The notes under the pieces are model-generated. The model saw only the letters and a list, made by a program, of their open reading frames with translations, had not been told where the DNA came from and did not search any database. Shown here in pieces: positions 26,632 through 35,459 of a stretch of DNA of 64,000 nucleotides. The stretch is from positions 2,406,200 to 2,470,199 of the forward strand of contig NZ_CP091740.1 in NCBI RefSeq assembly GCF_022014595.1, read 5' to 3'. Within the stretch, counting starts at the first letter, position 1, and each line of letters starts with the position of its first letter. The stretch is from Solitalea lacus (GTDB lineage Bacteria > Bacteroidota > Bacteroidia > Sphingobacteriales > Sphingobacteriaceae). The position numbers and the translations under genes were made by a program.

Positions 26632-28215
26632 TTAAAAAGGTGCAAAATCATCACCTCCTTCATCAAATTCATTCATTTTTGATGGGCGGATAATAAAGTT
26701 TTGTGGACGTTCGTCATCAAAGCCGGCAGAAGGAGAGAGGCCAGCAGAGGCACTTAGGTTATTTACATCAAAACTGCTGAAATCAAAATTATCCGGATCT
26801 AAATCCTGGTACTTAATGTATTTTCCAACAAATTTTAAAGGAACATTTTCCAATGAACCGTTACGGTGTTTAGCAATAATTACCTCAGCAACACCTGCAG
26901 TTGAACGACCGCTCTCATCCTGAGTGAATCCATAATACTCCGGACGATATAAGAAAAGTACCATATCGGCATCCTGCTCAATGGAACCCGATTCACGTAA
27001 GTCGGAAAGCATTGGCTTTTTATCTCCTCCACGGGTTTCTACCGCACGGCTTAACTGAGAAAGTGCAATAACCGGAACACTCAGCTCTTTAGCAATTCCT
27101 TTTAATGCCCTTGAAATACCACTAATTTCCTGTTCACGGTTACCTTTAGCATCACCAGAGCCATGCATAAGCTGAAGATAATCGATTACGATCATTTCAA
27201 TCCCGTATTGCTGTTTCATACGGCGAACCTTTGCTCGTAACTCAAAAACATTTAGGGCTGGAGTATCATCAATATAGATTGGGGCTTCAGCTAGTTTACC
27301 CACTTTAGAGTGCAATTGTTGCCACTCATGCGGAGCGAGATTACCTTTTTTAAGTTTTTCAGCCTCAATCTCGGCCTCTCCGGCAATTAAACGGTTAACC
27401 AACTGCACAGATGACATCTCAAGGGAAAAAACTGCGACTGGAAAATTAAAGCCTACAGATGCATTTCTAACTGCACTTAAGATAAACGCGGTTTTACCCA
27501 TGGCCGGACGAGCCGCGATAATTACCAAATCAGAACGCTGCCAGCCGGAGGTTACTCGGTCTAATGCCGTAAAACCTGAAGGAACACCTGTCAATCCATC
27601 AGTTTTATCTTTCAGTTTTTCAATTTCCAGCACTGCCTTTTTTACCAAGTCCGACATGTTTTCGGCATTTCGGCGCAAATTTCCTTCTGTAATTTTGAAC
27701 AGGTCACTTTCCGCTTTATCCAATAGCTCGAAAATATCAGTGGTGTCCTCATAAGCCATATTCACCGTTTCTGTTGAAATTTGAATAAGCTGGCGTTGAA
27801 GATACTTTTGAGCAATAATACGGGCGTGAAACTCAATATTGGCAGCTGAAGCTACCCGATTGGTTAATTCAGTTATGTAAAAGGCACCACCCACCATTTC
27901 TAAATCACCACTTTTACGTAACTGATTGGTCACCGTTAAAATATCTACAGGCGAAGACTCGCTGTAGAGGTCCATAATGGCTTTAAATATTTTTTGATGG
28001 GAATCTTTATAGAAAATTTCAGGACGAAGGAATTCGATAACTGACGTTAAAGCATTCTTTTCAATCATTATCGACCCTAAAACGGCTTCTTCAAGTTCAA
28101 CGGCTTGAGGCTGCAATTTACCACCTATTAATGTTTGGGGCATTTTACGAGCCGTAGTACGCCTATCGGATTTACTTCTCGAATTTCCGTTTGTTTCAAA
28201 ATTATCTAAACTCAT
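26632..28215 (-). CDS. dnaB: Replicative DNA helicase DnaB
   Basis: 527 residues. The N-terminal DnaB domain (EEAVLGSIMIEKNA) is followed by a linker and a RecA-like core with Walker A ARPAMGKTAF, Walker B IDYLQLM and the GSIEQDADMV-type block. The C-terminal 50 residues are an acidic Ser/Asp-rich tail. It unwinds DNA at the replication fork as a hexamer. A Walker A Lys and the arginine finger region are intact and no intein is present. Confidence 0.97.
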   Translation of the reverse strand: MSLDNFETNGNSRSKSDRRTTARKMPQTLIGGKLQPQAVELEEAVLGSIMIEKNALTSVIEFLRPEIFYKDSHQKIFKAIMDLYSESSPVDILTVTNQLRKSGDLEMVGGAFYITELTNRVASAANIEFHARIIAQKYLQRQLIQISTETVNMAYEDTTDIFELLDKAESDLFKITEGNLRRNAENMSDLVKKAVLEIEKLKDKTDGLTGVPSGFTALDRVTSGWQRSDLVIIAARPAMGKTAFILSAVRNASVGFNFPVAVFSLEMSSVQLVNRLIAGEAEIEAEKLKKGNLAPHEWQQLHSKVGKLAEAPIYIDDTPALNVFELRAKVRRMKQQYGIEMIVIDYLQLMHGSGDAKGNREQEISGISRALKGIAKELSVPVIALSQLSRAVETRGGDKKPMLSDLRESGSIEQDADMVLFLYRPEYYGFTQDESGRSTAGVAEVIIAKHRNGSLENVPLKFVGKYIKYQDLDPDNFDFSSFDVNNLSASAGLSPSAGFDDERPQNFIIRPSKMNEFDEGGDDFAPF

Positions 28216-28569
28216 ACTTAATTACACGAAGGTAGTTTTAACGGTTGTGGCGACAAATATATTTACTTATCTCCTTTCATACAGTTCAAATTTTTAAACA
28301 GCCAAATCCGTAATCTTAAATCTAATTGAAAACGAGCAATATAGAACTGTGGACTTATTAACATAAATTGTTGGTAAATGAATTAAATGTTAACAATACC
28401 GTCTCTGTTTGTCTAAAAATCAACTTTTTAGTATTTTCAAGAGCTATGTTGATAACTATTTTAATGTGGAAAACCTTTGTGTATGCATAGTATCGAGGCT
28501 AAAATTGTTTAAAATTTAAATGGCAGATATTCAGAGAATAAAATAATTGATTCGTAGTTTTGCGATTCC
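28216..28569. other. Divergent intergenic region dnaB / rRNA methyltransferase gene
   Basis: 354 AT-rich bases. A CAAATATA (28254-28261; TATATTTG on the minus strand) may be the dnaB -7 box and TAGTTTTG (28555-28562) may be that of the methyltransferase. One DnaA-box-like TTTTCCACA (minus, 28465-28473) occurs alone. No ORF or RNA gene was recognised. Confidence 0.5.
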
Positions 28570-29328
28570 ATGAGAAATTTTGGCATAGTTAAAAAAGAAA
28601 CCAACGAGTTAATATTTGGCATTCGGGCTGTAATTGAAGCAATTACGGCAGGTAAAGAAATTGAAAGTTTATTCATACAGAAGGGCCTAGCGGGTAATCT
28701 CTATGCAGAGTTACGATTAGTCATTGCTGAATATGATGTCCCGTTCCAGTTTGTACCTATTGAAAAGCTTAATCGCTTAACCACCAAGAATCACCAGGGT
28801 GTTGTCGCATTTATTTCACCTATAAGTTACCAAAAAACAGAGCAAATCGTCCCTGAAATATATGCTCAAGGGAAAACGCCTCTCTTACTTATTCTTGATA
28901 GGGTAACGGATGTACGAAATTTTGGCGCAATTGTTCGAACAGCTGAATGTTTGGGAGTTGATGCGGTAATTGTCCCTGCACGAGGTTCGGCTCAAGTAAA
29001 TCCCGATGCAATTAAAACTTCAGCAGGAGCATTATTCAGAGTGCCAATTTGCCGTGAAATGAAATTGAAAGAAACACTTGAGTTTTTAAAAGATTCAGGA
29101 CTTCAATTAGTTGCTTGTACAGAAAAAACCGATAATTTATTGACAGAAGTTGACTACACGGGTCCAACGGCAATAATAATGGGTTCAGAAGAAGATGGAA
29201 TATCACCTGAATATATGAAATATTGTGATGCAAGGGCTAAAATTCCAATGTTGGGAGAAATTGCTTCGCTAAATGTTTCCGTTTCAGCTGGTATAATTTT
29301 GTACGAAGCAGTCAGACAAAGAAAATAA
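28570..29328 (+). CDS. rlmB: SpoU-family RNA 2'-O-methyltransferase (RlmB-like)
   Basis: 252 residues. An N-terminal substrate-binding domain (ELIFGIRAVIEAI) is followed by a SPOUT methyltransferase domain with the three TrmH motifs: LDRVTDVRNFGAIVRTAE, IMGSEEDGIS and IASLNVSVSAGIILYE. The trefoil knot region binds S-adenosylmethionine. The likely target is 23S rRNA (G2251 type), but other TrmH-family RNAs are possible. Confidence 0.9.
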   Translation: MRNFGIVKKETNELIFGIRAVIEAITAGKEIESLFIQKGLAGNLYAELRLVIAEYDVPFQFVPIEKLNRLTTKNHQGVVAFISPISYQKTEQIVPEIYAQGKTPLLLILDRVTDVRNFGAIVRTAECLGVDAVIVPARGSAQVNPDAIKTSAGALFRVPICREMKLKETLEFLKDSGLQLVACTEKTDNLLTEVDYTGPTAIIMGSEEDGISPEYMKYCDARAKIPMLGEIASLNVSVSAGIILYEAVRQRK

Positions 29329-29388
29329 TTTTGATATATAAATGATGAATTATAAATGGTTTCAATCATCTATAATTCATCATTTAAT

Positions 29389-30480
29389 TTAAAGGTACTT
29401 TTCTCCGTAATTTTGCTTTACGTCAGCCACTATCTGTTTTATTTCCTGTTCTTCGCTTTTTTTGCAAATCATTAGTACGTCGTCTGACTCAACTATGATA
29501 TAACCGTCCAAGCCTTGTAAAATCACCAGCTTATTAGCATCAGTTCTTACAATACAGTTGGCTGAATCATACATCATTACCTTATCTGTATCAATTACAA
29601 CATTTCCAACGTAATCCTTTTCTTGCTTAACTTCATAAACCGAGGCCCATGTTCCCAAATCACTCCATCCAAAATCACTTGGTCGAACATATACATTGTC
29701 AGCCTTCTCCATTACACCATAATCAATTGAAATATTTTTACAACGCATATACGCTGTTTTTATAAAGTCAGTTTCTTTGGATGTGTTGTAAAAGATTTTA
29801 CCCTCAGTAAAAATCTCGTTCATTTCGGGCAAATATTTATGGAAAGCATTTAAAATTGTTGGGGCATTCCAAACAAAGATGCCAGCATTCCACAAAAAGT
29901 CGCCACTGGTTAAAAATGTTTTAGCGAGTTCTAAATCTGGTTTTTCTGTAAAGGTTTTGACCTTAAAGAAAGTATTCTCTATAGATTTATTAGTATGCTG
30001 AATGTAACCATATCCGGTATCAGGGCGGCTTGGGACTATACCCAGGGTTATCAGAAACGGATTTTCGGCAGTAAGTTCTATTGATTCACGAATAATTTGC
30101 TTAAAGTTTTCTTCTTGTAAGATTAAATGATCAGAAGGTGCAACAACAATACTAGCCTTAGGGTTTTTTTTAGCTATTTTATGGCAAGCATAAGCAATAC
30201 AAGGTGCGGTGTTACGCATTACCGGTTCACCTAAAATATTTTCATTTTTGATATCAGAAAGCTGCTCTTTAACAATTTCTCTATAGCTTTCATTAGTAAC
30301 AATAAAAATATTGTCAACCGGACAGATTTCTTTAAAACGCTCAAATGTTTGTTGTATTAACGTTTTACCGGTTCCCAGTATATCAATAAATTGCTTTGGA
30401 AAATTAGTTCTGCTTACTGGCCAAAAACGACTACCCACACCGCCGGCCATAATTACAACAAAATGATTATTGTTACTCAT
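29389..30480 (-). CDS. manC: Mannose-1-phosphate guanylyltransferase
   Basis: 363 residues. The nucleotidyltransferase signature GGVGSRFWPVSRTNFPKQF near the start, then VAPSDHLI and FTEKPDLELA (sugar and metal sites) and a C-terminal left-handed helix-like region ending in the family-typical SEEQEIKQIV. It lacks the isomerase half of bifunctional enzymes, so it only makes GDP-mannose from mannose-1-phosphate and GTP. It follows kdsD by 17 bases and is probably in the same transcript, an envelope-sugar unit. Confidence 0.94.
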   Translation of the reverse strand: MSNNNHFVVIMAGGVGSRFWPVSRTNFPKQFIDILGTGKTLIQQTFERFKEICPVDNIFIVTNESYREIVKEQLSDIKNENILGEPVMRNTAPCIAYACHKIAKKNPKASIVVAPSDHLILQEENFKQIIRESIELTAENPFLITLGIVPSRPDTGYGYIQHTNKSIENTFFKVKTFTEKPDLELAKTFLTSGDFLWNAGIFVWNAPTILNAFHKYLPEMNEIFTEGKIFYNTSKETDFIKTAYMRCKNISIDYGVMEKADNVYVRPSDFGWSDLGTWASVYEVKQEKDYVGNVVIDTDKVMMYDSANCIVRTDANKLVILQGLDGYIIVESDDVLMICKKSEEQEIKQIVADVKQNYGEKYL

Positions 30481-30497
30481 TTAATACTTTTGCACAG

Positions 30498-31460
30498 TTA
30501 AATTATTCCTTCTTTAATTAAATCATGAAGATGAATAACTCCTGCATATTTGTGATTATTAACTACAATTAGTTGCGAAATATTGTGTTGTTTCATGAGA
30601 GCAAGAGCATCAACTGCCATTGCTGATGAATCAATTGTTTTAGGCGAGCTGTTCATGATATCAACGGCACGCAAGGTAGAAAAGTTTTCATTCTTTTCCA
30701 TCATTCTTCTTAAATCACCATCAGTAATTACTCCAACCAGTTCTTCGTTGTTTACAACAGCAGTTGAGCCTAATCGTTTTGACGAAATTTCGAAAATTAC
30801 ACGTTTGATATCATCTGTAGTGTTTACCTGTGGCTTTTGATTGTTTACTGATAAATCCTTCACTTTTAGATACAGCTTTTTACCCAATGCACCACCAGGA
30901 TGATAACGTGCAAAATCCTGACTGGTGAAATTTCGCTGTTGCAGTAAACAAACTGCTAAAGCATCACCCATTGCCAATTGAGCAGTGGTACTGGTTGTCG
31001 GAGCCAGATTATGCGGACAAGCTTCTTCCTTTACGGTGGTATTTAGAACATAATCTGAATGAGTGGCAAGGTATGATTTCATATCTCCGGCCATTCCAAT
31101 TAATACGTTACCCGATTGTTTTAATAGTGGGACTAGTACTTTAATTTCAGGAGTATTACCGCTTTTTGATATACATATAGTTACATCATCTTGTTGAATC
31201 ATTCCTAAATCACCATGAATGGCGTCGGCAGCGTGCATGTAAAGAGCAGGTGTTCCTGTCGAATTCATGGTAGCCACAATTTTTTGCGCAATAATGGCAC
31301 TTTTACCAATTCCAGTTATGACAACTCTACCTTTTGATTGAAGAATGATATTAACGATTGTTTCAAAGTCGTTATTTATGTAAGTTTGCAATTCTAATAA
31401 AGCATCCGCTTCAATCTGAAGCGTTTTTTTAGCTGAGTCTAATATTTGCAATTTGTTCAA
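30498..31460 (-). CDS. kdsD: Arabinose-5-phosphate isomerase (KdsD/KpsF family)
   Basis: 320 residues from a TTG start (31460); an in-frame stop just upstream leaves no ATG choice. The SIS domain covers about residues 25-165 (GRVVITGIGKSAIIAQKIVAT, shortened: VITGIGKSA; CISKSGNTPEI), followed by two CBS domains. It makes arabinose-5-phosphate, the first precursor of Kdo for lipopolysaccharide; kdsA is encoded 2.3 kb away. Confidence 0.95.
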   Translation of the reverse strand: MNKLQILDSAKKTLQIEADALLELQTYINNDFETIVNIILQSKGRVVITGIGKSAIIAQKIVATMNSTGTPALYMHAADAIHGDLGMIQQDDVTICISKSGNTPEIKVLVPLLKQSGNVLIGMAGDMKSYLATHSDYVLNTTVKEEACPHNLAPTTSTTAQLAMGDALAVCLLQQRNFTSQDFARYHPGGALGKKLYLKVKDLSVNNQKPQVNTTDDIKRVIFEISSKRLGSTAVVNNEELVGVITDGDLRRMMEKNENFSTLRAVDIMNSSPKTIDSSAMAVDALALMKQHNISQLIVVNNHKYAGVIHLHDLIKEGII

Positions 31461-31491
31461 GGATTAAATTGTTATGATGTTTTATTATGTG

Positions 31492-31520
31492 CAAAATTAT
31501 GTTATTTTTAATTTAGCAAA
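31492..31520 (-). promoter_or_regulatory. Candidate kdsD promoter
   Basis: On the minus strand TTTG (31517-31520), 17-base spacer, TAATTTTG (31492-31499), fitting the Bacteroidota -33/-7 pattern. The kdsD start lies 31 bases downstream. Confidence 0.45.
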
Positions 31521-31560
31521 CTAATCCGAACCATATTATTACTTAACTTTTTCTTGAATA

Positions 31561-33750
31561 ATGGAGGTTAAAAAGTCGCTGTTTGATAATTTGCAGAATT
31601 TTTTTGGGTTTGAAAAGTTCAAAGGAGACCAAGAAGCAATCATCACCAGCATACTTTCAGGGGATGATACGTTCGTTATTATGCCTACCGGTGGAGGTAA
31701 ATCAATGTGCTATCAATTACCTGCTTTAATGAGTGATGGTACTGCTATCGTCATTTCGCCACTTATAGCGTTAATGAAGAATCAGGTTGACCAATTACGT
31801 GCTTTCGGTAGTTCCGATAGTATTGCCCATTTTCTTAATTCATCTTTAAATAAGACAGAAACAGCTAAAGTAAAGCAAGACGTGCTTTCAGGTGAAACCA
31901 AGCTTCTTTATGTAGCACCAGAATCTCTTTCAAAACAAGACAATATTGACTTTTTGAGGGATGTAAAGGTTTCATTTGTAGCTGTGGATGAGGCTCACTG
32001 TATTTCAGAATGGGGGCATGATTTTAGGCCTGAATACCGTAAGATTCGTCAAATCATTTCCCAATTTGGTGAAAATATTCCAATAATAGCTCTAACAGCT
32101 ACTGCAACTCCTAAGGTGCAGCAGGATATTCAGAAAAACCTGCAAATGCAAAATGCTGTAGTTTTCAAATCTTCTTTTAATCGGACTAATTTATATTACG
32201 AAATCAGGCCGAAGAAAAATGAATTAAAAGAAATCATCAAATACATTCGTGCGCAGAACGGAAAAGGCGGAATTATTTATTGTTTAAGCCGAAAAAAGGT
32301 TGAGGAAGTTGCAGAAACCTTAAACATAAACGGAATTCCTTCATTGCCTTATCATGCAGGACTGGATGCCAATACTAGAGCCGCAACGCAGGATAAGTTT
32401 TTGATGGAGGAAACTCAGGTAATTGTTGCCACCATAGCATTCGGTATGGGAATTGACAAACCTGATGTACGTTTCGTAATTCACTATGACATGCCTAAAA
32501 GCATGGAGGGGTATTATCAAGAGACAGGTAGGGCAGGAAGAGATGGTGGAGAAGGTAATTGTATTGCCTTTTACGATCAGAAAGACATCGATAAACTGGC
32601 TAAATTCATGAAAGACAAGCCGGTTTCAGAACGCGAAATTGGTACTCAAATATTAAACGAAGTTATAGACTACGCCGAATCATCAGTTTGTCGTCGTAAA
32701 CAAATTCTACATTACTTTGGCGAAAGTTTCAATGAAAGCAGTTGCTCTAATATGTGTGACAACTGTCGCCATCCTAAAGAACGATTTGAGGCTGAGGCAG
32801 ATTTGTTGGCGGTTTTAAAACTGATTCATAAACTGGATGAGAATTTTGATGCTGAACACATTATAAATATTTTGGCAGGATTGGAAGATGCCGAAATGAA
32901 TACTTTTAGCCATGACAAGCTAGAAGAGTTCGGCAGCGGCAAGGAAAGAGGTTTGGTGGTATGGAAATCAGTTCTTCGTCAGTCTGTAATTCATAATTTC
33001 CTAGTTAAGGATATTGATAGCTATGGAATTTTAAAACTTACAAAACTGGGAAAATCGTTCATAGAAGCTCCTCATTCGATCAAATTCATTTTGAATACTG
33101 ATTTTGATAAGGTGAAGGCTACTGATGAAGATGACATTAAAGGAGGAGCAGGAGCATTGGATGATGCATTATTGAAAATGCTGAAAGACCTTCGTAAGAA
33201 AATTGCGAAGCAAAAAAGCATTCCTCCATTTGTAATTTTCCAGGATCCATCATTAGAAGAAATGGCAACTCAATACCCCATAAACATGGATGAGTTGAAG
33301 CAAATCTCAGGTGTTGGAAATGGAAAAGCTTTGCGCTATGGATCACCATTTATTGAAATGATTAAGCAATATGTTGAGGATAATGAGATTGATCGTCCTC
33401 AGGATATGGTTGTTAAATCAACGGTGAATAAATCAAGTCTTAAAGTATCCATCATCCAGAATATTGACCGCCAAATTCCTTTGGATGACATTGCTTCATC
33501 AAAAGGATTAGGTATGCAGGGCTTAATTCAAGAGATAGAAAGCATTGTTTCATCTGGAACCAAACTAAATATTAACTATTACATTGATGATGTAATTGAT
33601 GAAGACAGGCAAGATGAGGTATTTGATTATTTCAGAACTGCCGAAGAAGATTCAATTGAGTTAGCATTAGCTGAACTAGGGGAGGATGATTATTCAAGAG
33701 AAGAAATTCAATTAATGCGAATTAAATTTATATCTGAACTTGGCAATTAA
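31561..33750 (+). CDS. recQ: ATP-dependent DNA helicase RecQ
   Basis: 729 residues. Superfamily 2 helicase motifs in order: MPTGGGKSMCYQLPAL (Walker A), VDEAHCISEWGHDFRPEY (DEAH plus RecQ aromatic loop), ALTATATPKVQ, and QETGRAGRDG (motif VI). Four Cys of the RQC zinc site occur near residues 380-405 (VCRRK, CSNMCDNC). An HRDC-like domain follows near residues 530-600, and a C-terminal extension of about 100 residues typical of Bacteroidota RecQ ends the protein. Confidence 0.96.
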   Translation: MEVKKSLFDNLQNFFGFEKFKGDQEAIITSILSGDDTFVIMPTGGGKSMCYQLPALMSDGTAIVISPLIALMKNQVDQLRAFGSSDSIAHFLNSSLNKTETAKVKQDVLSGETKLLYVAPESLSKQDNIDFLRDVKVSFVAVDEAHCISEWGHDFRPEYRKIRQIISQFGENIPIIALTATATPKVQQDIQKNLQMQNAVVFKSSFNRTNLYYEIRPKKNELKEIIKYIRAQNGKGGIIYCLSRKKVEEVAETLNINGIPSLPYHAGLDANTRAATQDKFLMEETQVIVATIAFGMGIDKPDVRFVIHYDMPKSMEGYYQETGRAGRDGGEGNCIAFYDQKDIDKLAKFMKDKPVSEREIGTQILNEVIDYAESSVCRRKQILHYFGESFNESSCSNMCDNCRHPKERFEAEADLLAVLKLIHKLDENFDAEHIINILAGLEDAEMNTFSHDKLEEFGSGKERGLVVWKSVLRQSVIHNFLVKDIDSYGILKLTKLGKSFIEAPHSIKFILNTDFDKVKATDEDDIKGGAGALDDALLKMLKDLRKKIAKQKSIPPFVIFQDPSLEEMATQYPINMDELKQISGVGNGKALRYGSPFIEMIKQYVEDNEIDRPQDMVVKSTVNKSSLKVSIIQNIDRQIPLDDIASSKGLGMQGLIQEIESIVSSGTKLNINYYIDDVIDEDRQDEVFDYFRTAEEDSIELALAELGEDDYSREEIQLMRIKFISELGN

Positions 33751-33779
33751 TTCCCAAAAAGTAACTAAAATAGATTTAC

Positions 33780-34592
33780 ATGTTAGTAGACATTCCTAAA
33801 ATTAAGTATAAAGATTCATCCAACTTTTTTTTATTAGCAGGTCCTTGTGCCATCGAAGGTGAAGAAATTGCATTACGAATCGCAGAACGAATTGTTAAGA
33901 TAACTGATAAACTTAATATTCCCTATGTATTCAAAGGTTCTTACCGTAAAGCAAATCGTTCTCGTTTAGATTCATTTACAGGTATAGGAGACGAAAAAGC
34001 ATTAAAGATTTTGGCCAAAGTAGGTCAAGAATTTGGCATACCAACAGTTACCGATATTCATGAAAGTGGAGAAGCGGCAATGGCGGCCGAATATGTAGAT
34101 GTATTGCAAATTCCAGCGTTTTTATGTCGTCAAACCGAACTATTGGTAGCAGCAGCAAAAACAGGCAAAGTAGTTAACATCAAAAAAGGACAATTCCTTT
34201 CAGGACAATCAATGAAGCATGCTGTTGGTAAAGTTCAGGATGCTGGTAATGATAAAATCATTTTAACAGATAGAGGTAATTCGTTTGGTTATCAGGATCT
34301 AATTGTAGATTACCGTAACTTGGTTGAAATGAAGCATTTTAATGTTCCTGTTGTTATGGACTGTACTCATTCCTTGCAGCAACCAAATCAGGAAAGTGGA
34401 GTTACGGGTGGTAAACCAGAATTGATTGAAACTATTGCAAAAGCTGCAATTGCAGTAGGAGCAGATGGTTTATTCATTGAAACACACCCTGATCCTAAAA
34501 ATGCAAAGTCAGATGGAGCTAATATGCTTCAATTGGACTTATTAGAAGGATTATTAGAAAAGTTAACCAGGGTTCGTCAGGCGGTTATTTAA
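33780..34592 (+). CDS. kdsA: 3-deoxy-8-phosphooctulonate (Kdo-8-phosphate) synthase
   Basis: 270 residues. The TIM-barrel DAHP-synthase-like fold is supported by the blocks FLLAGPCAIEGEE, FKGSYRKANRSR, DIHESGEAAMAAE, NIKKGQFLSG, DRGNSFGY and DCTHSLQQPN. The Asn in KANR indicates the metal-independent type. It condenses phosphoenolpyruvate and arabinose-5-phosphate, the KdsD product. It lies 29 bases after recQ and may be co-transcribed. The stop abuts the convergent DUF393 gene with no spacer. Confidence 0.97.
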   Translation: MLVDIPKIKYKDSSNFFLLAGPCAIEGEEIALRIAERIVKITDKLNIPYVFKGSYRKANRSRLDSFTGIGDEKALKILAKVGQEFGIPTVTDIHESGEAAMAAEYVDVLQIPAFLCRQTELLVAAAKTGKVVNIKKGQFLSGQSMKHAVGKVQDAGNDKIILTDRGNSFGYQDLIVDYRNLVEMKHFNVPVVMDCTHSLQQPNQESGVTGGKPELIETIAKAAIAVGADGLFIETHPDPKNAKSDGANMLQLDLLEGLLEKLTRVRQAVI

Positions 34593-34994
34593 TCAATTAA
34601 TAAACCTCGACTGTAGATCTGGAGTAGGAACCATGCACTGATCACGTTTTCCGAACCATTGATAACGTTTAGCAGCTATTTGGTCATAAATCCAGTCTCT
34701 GATGAACTTTGGAACGAGGATTAGAACAAACAGAAGGGGGAAAAATCCTCTTAAATTCTTGAGAACATATAAGGCCCCGGTTGATTTCAAGCGGGGTTTG
34801 TTATTTTCAATTAAAACAAACGAACTAAAATCCTGAAAGTTAATATTGTATTTTTTAAGCTGTTGTTGACCAAATTGAGATTGCAAGGATGTAAATTTGA
34901 ATTTTCCTTTTGGATCGTTCTTTATCACAAATTGAACTGCTCCATTACAAAGATTACAAACTCCGTCAAATAAAATCACCCTATCTTCATTCAT
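34593..34994 (-). CDS. DCC1-like thiol-disulfide oxidoreductase family protein (DUF393)
   Basis: 133 residues. The family signature DGVCNLCNGAVQFVI (DxxCxxC) sits at residues 10-24, followed by a thioredoxin-like fold region and a WFGKRDQC end. Members are predicted redox proteins of unknown substrate. It is the last gene of a three-gene minus-strand run starting with the PorE-like gene's neighbour DUF6526, 22 bases upstream. Confidence 0.9.
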   Translation of the reverse strand: MNEDRVILFDGVCNLCNGAVQFVIKNDPKGKFKFTSLQSQFGQQQLKKYNINFQDFSSFVLIENNKPRLKSTGALYVLKNLRGFFPLLFVLILVPKFIRDWIYDQIAAKRYQWFGKRDQCMVPTPDLQSRFIN

Positions 34995-35016
34995 TATTAA
35001 TAACTGAATTCAAAAT

Positions 35017-35454
35017 TTAAACCCGGTGGAAATCAGGTCTCCATTCTTTTATAAGCAATTTGATCTCTTTATTTGAAAGATTTTCTTCAGCTGCCCTTAT
35101 TGCTAACTCTACAATTTCAGTATCTGCGGCAAAACGCAATGCTATAATCTGACTGGTTCTTAATCGCTTATCCAACGGTTTACCAGTTAATACAAAAAAA
35201 CGAAAATTTTCCTCAGCTTTAATAGCCCTGTCTTGAGCTTTTAAGGCAAATACACGCGCATAATAGGCCAAAATGCTTACCGTCATAAAAAGTAAGCATA
35301 TTAATGAAGCACTGTACAAATTAGTGCTATTATTGAAAGATGCCACAAGGTTTACAACTGAGCCAATTAGTCCAACAGTTAACAGAAAGAATAATAGAAC
35401 ATGATAGCCTTTTACCAATCTGCGATGATTCCCATAGTTTTGCGTCGAATTCAT
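35017..35454 (-). CDS. DUF6526 family membrane protein
   Basis: 145 residues with two transmembrane helices at about 18-40 and 46-66 and a soluble C-terminal half containing RALKAQDRAIKAEENFR-like (residues 70-87) and LIKEWRPDFHRV at the end, the family hallmark. The N-terminal NYGNHRR is also typical. Function unknown. It begins 5 bases downstream of the PorE-like gene stop on the same strand, indicating translational or transcriptional coupling. Confidence 0.85.
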   Translation of the reverse strand: MNSTQNYGNHRRLVKGYHVLLFFLLTVGLIGSVVNLVASFNNSTNLYSASLICLLFMTVSILAYYARVFALKAQDRAIKAEENFRFFVLTGKPLDKRLRTSQIIALRFAADTEIVELAIRAAEENLSNKEIKLLIKEWRPDFHRV

Positions 35455-35459
35455 AAAAA

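Noticed and set aside
28216-28569. Possible replication origin next to dnaB
   Set aside because: Only one DnaA-box-like TTTTCCACA was found, no cluster and no dnaA/dnaN nearby.
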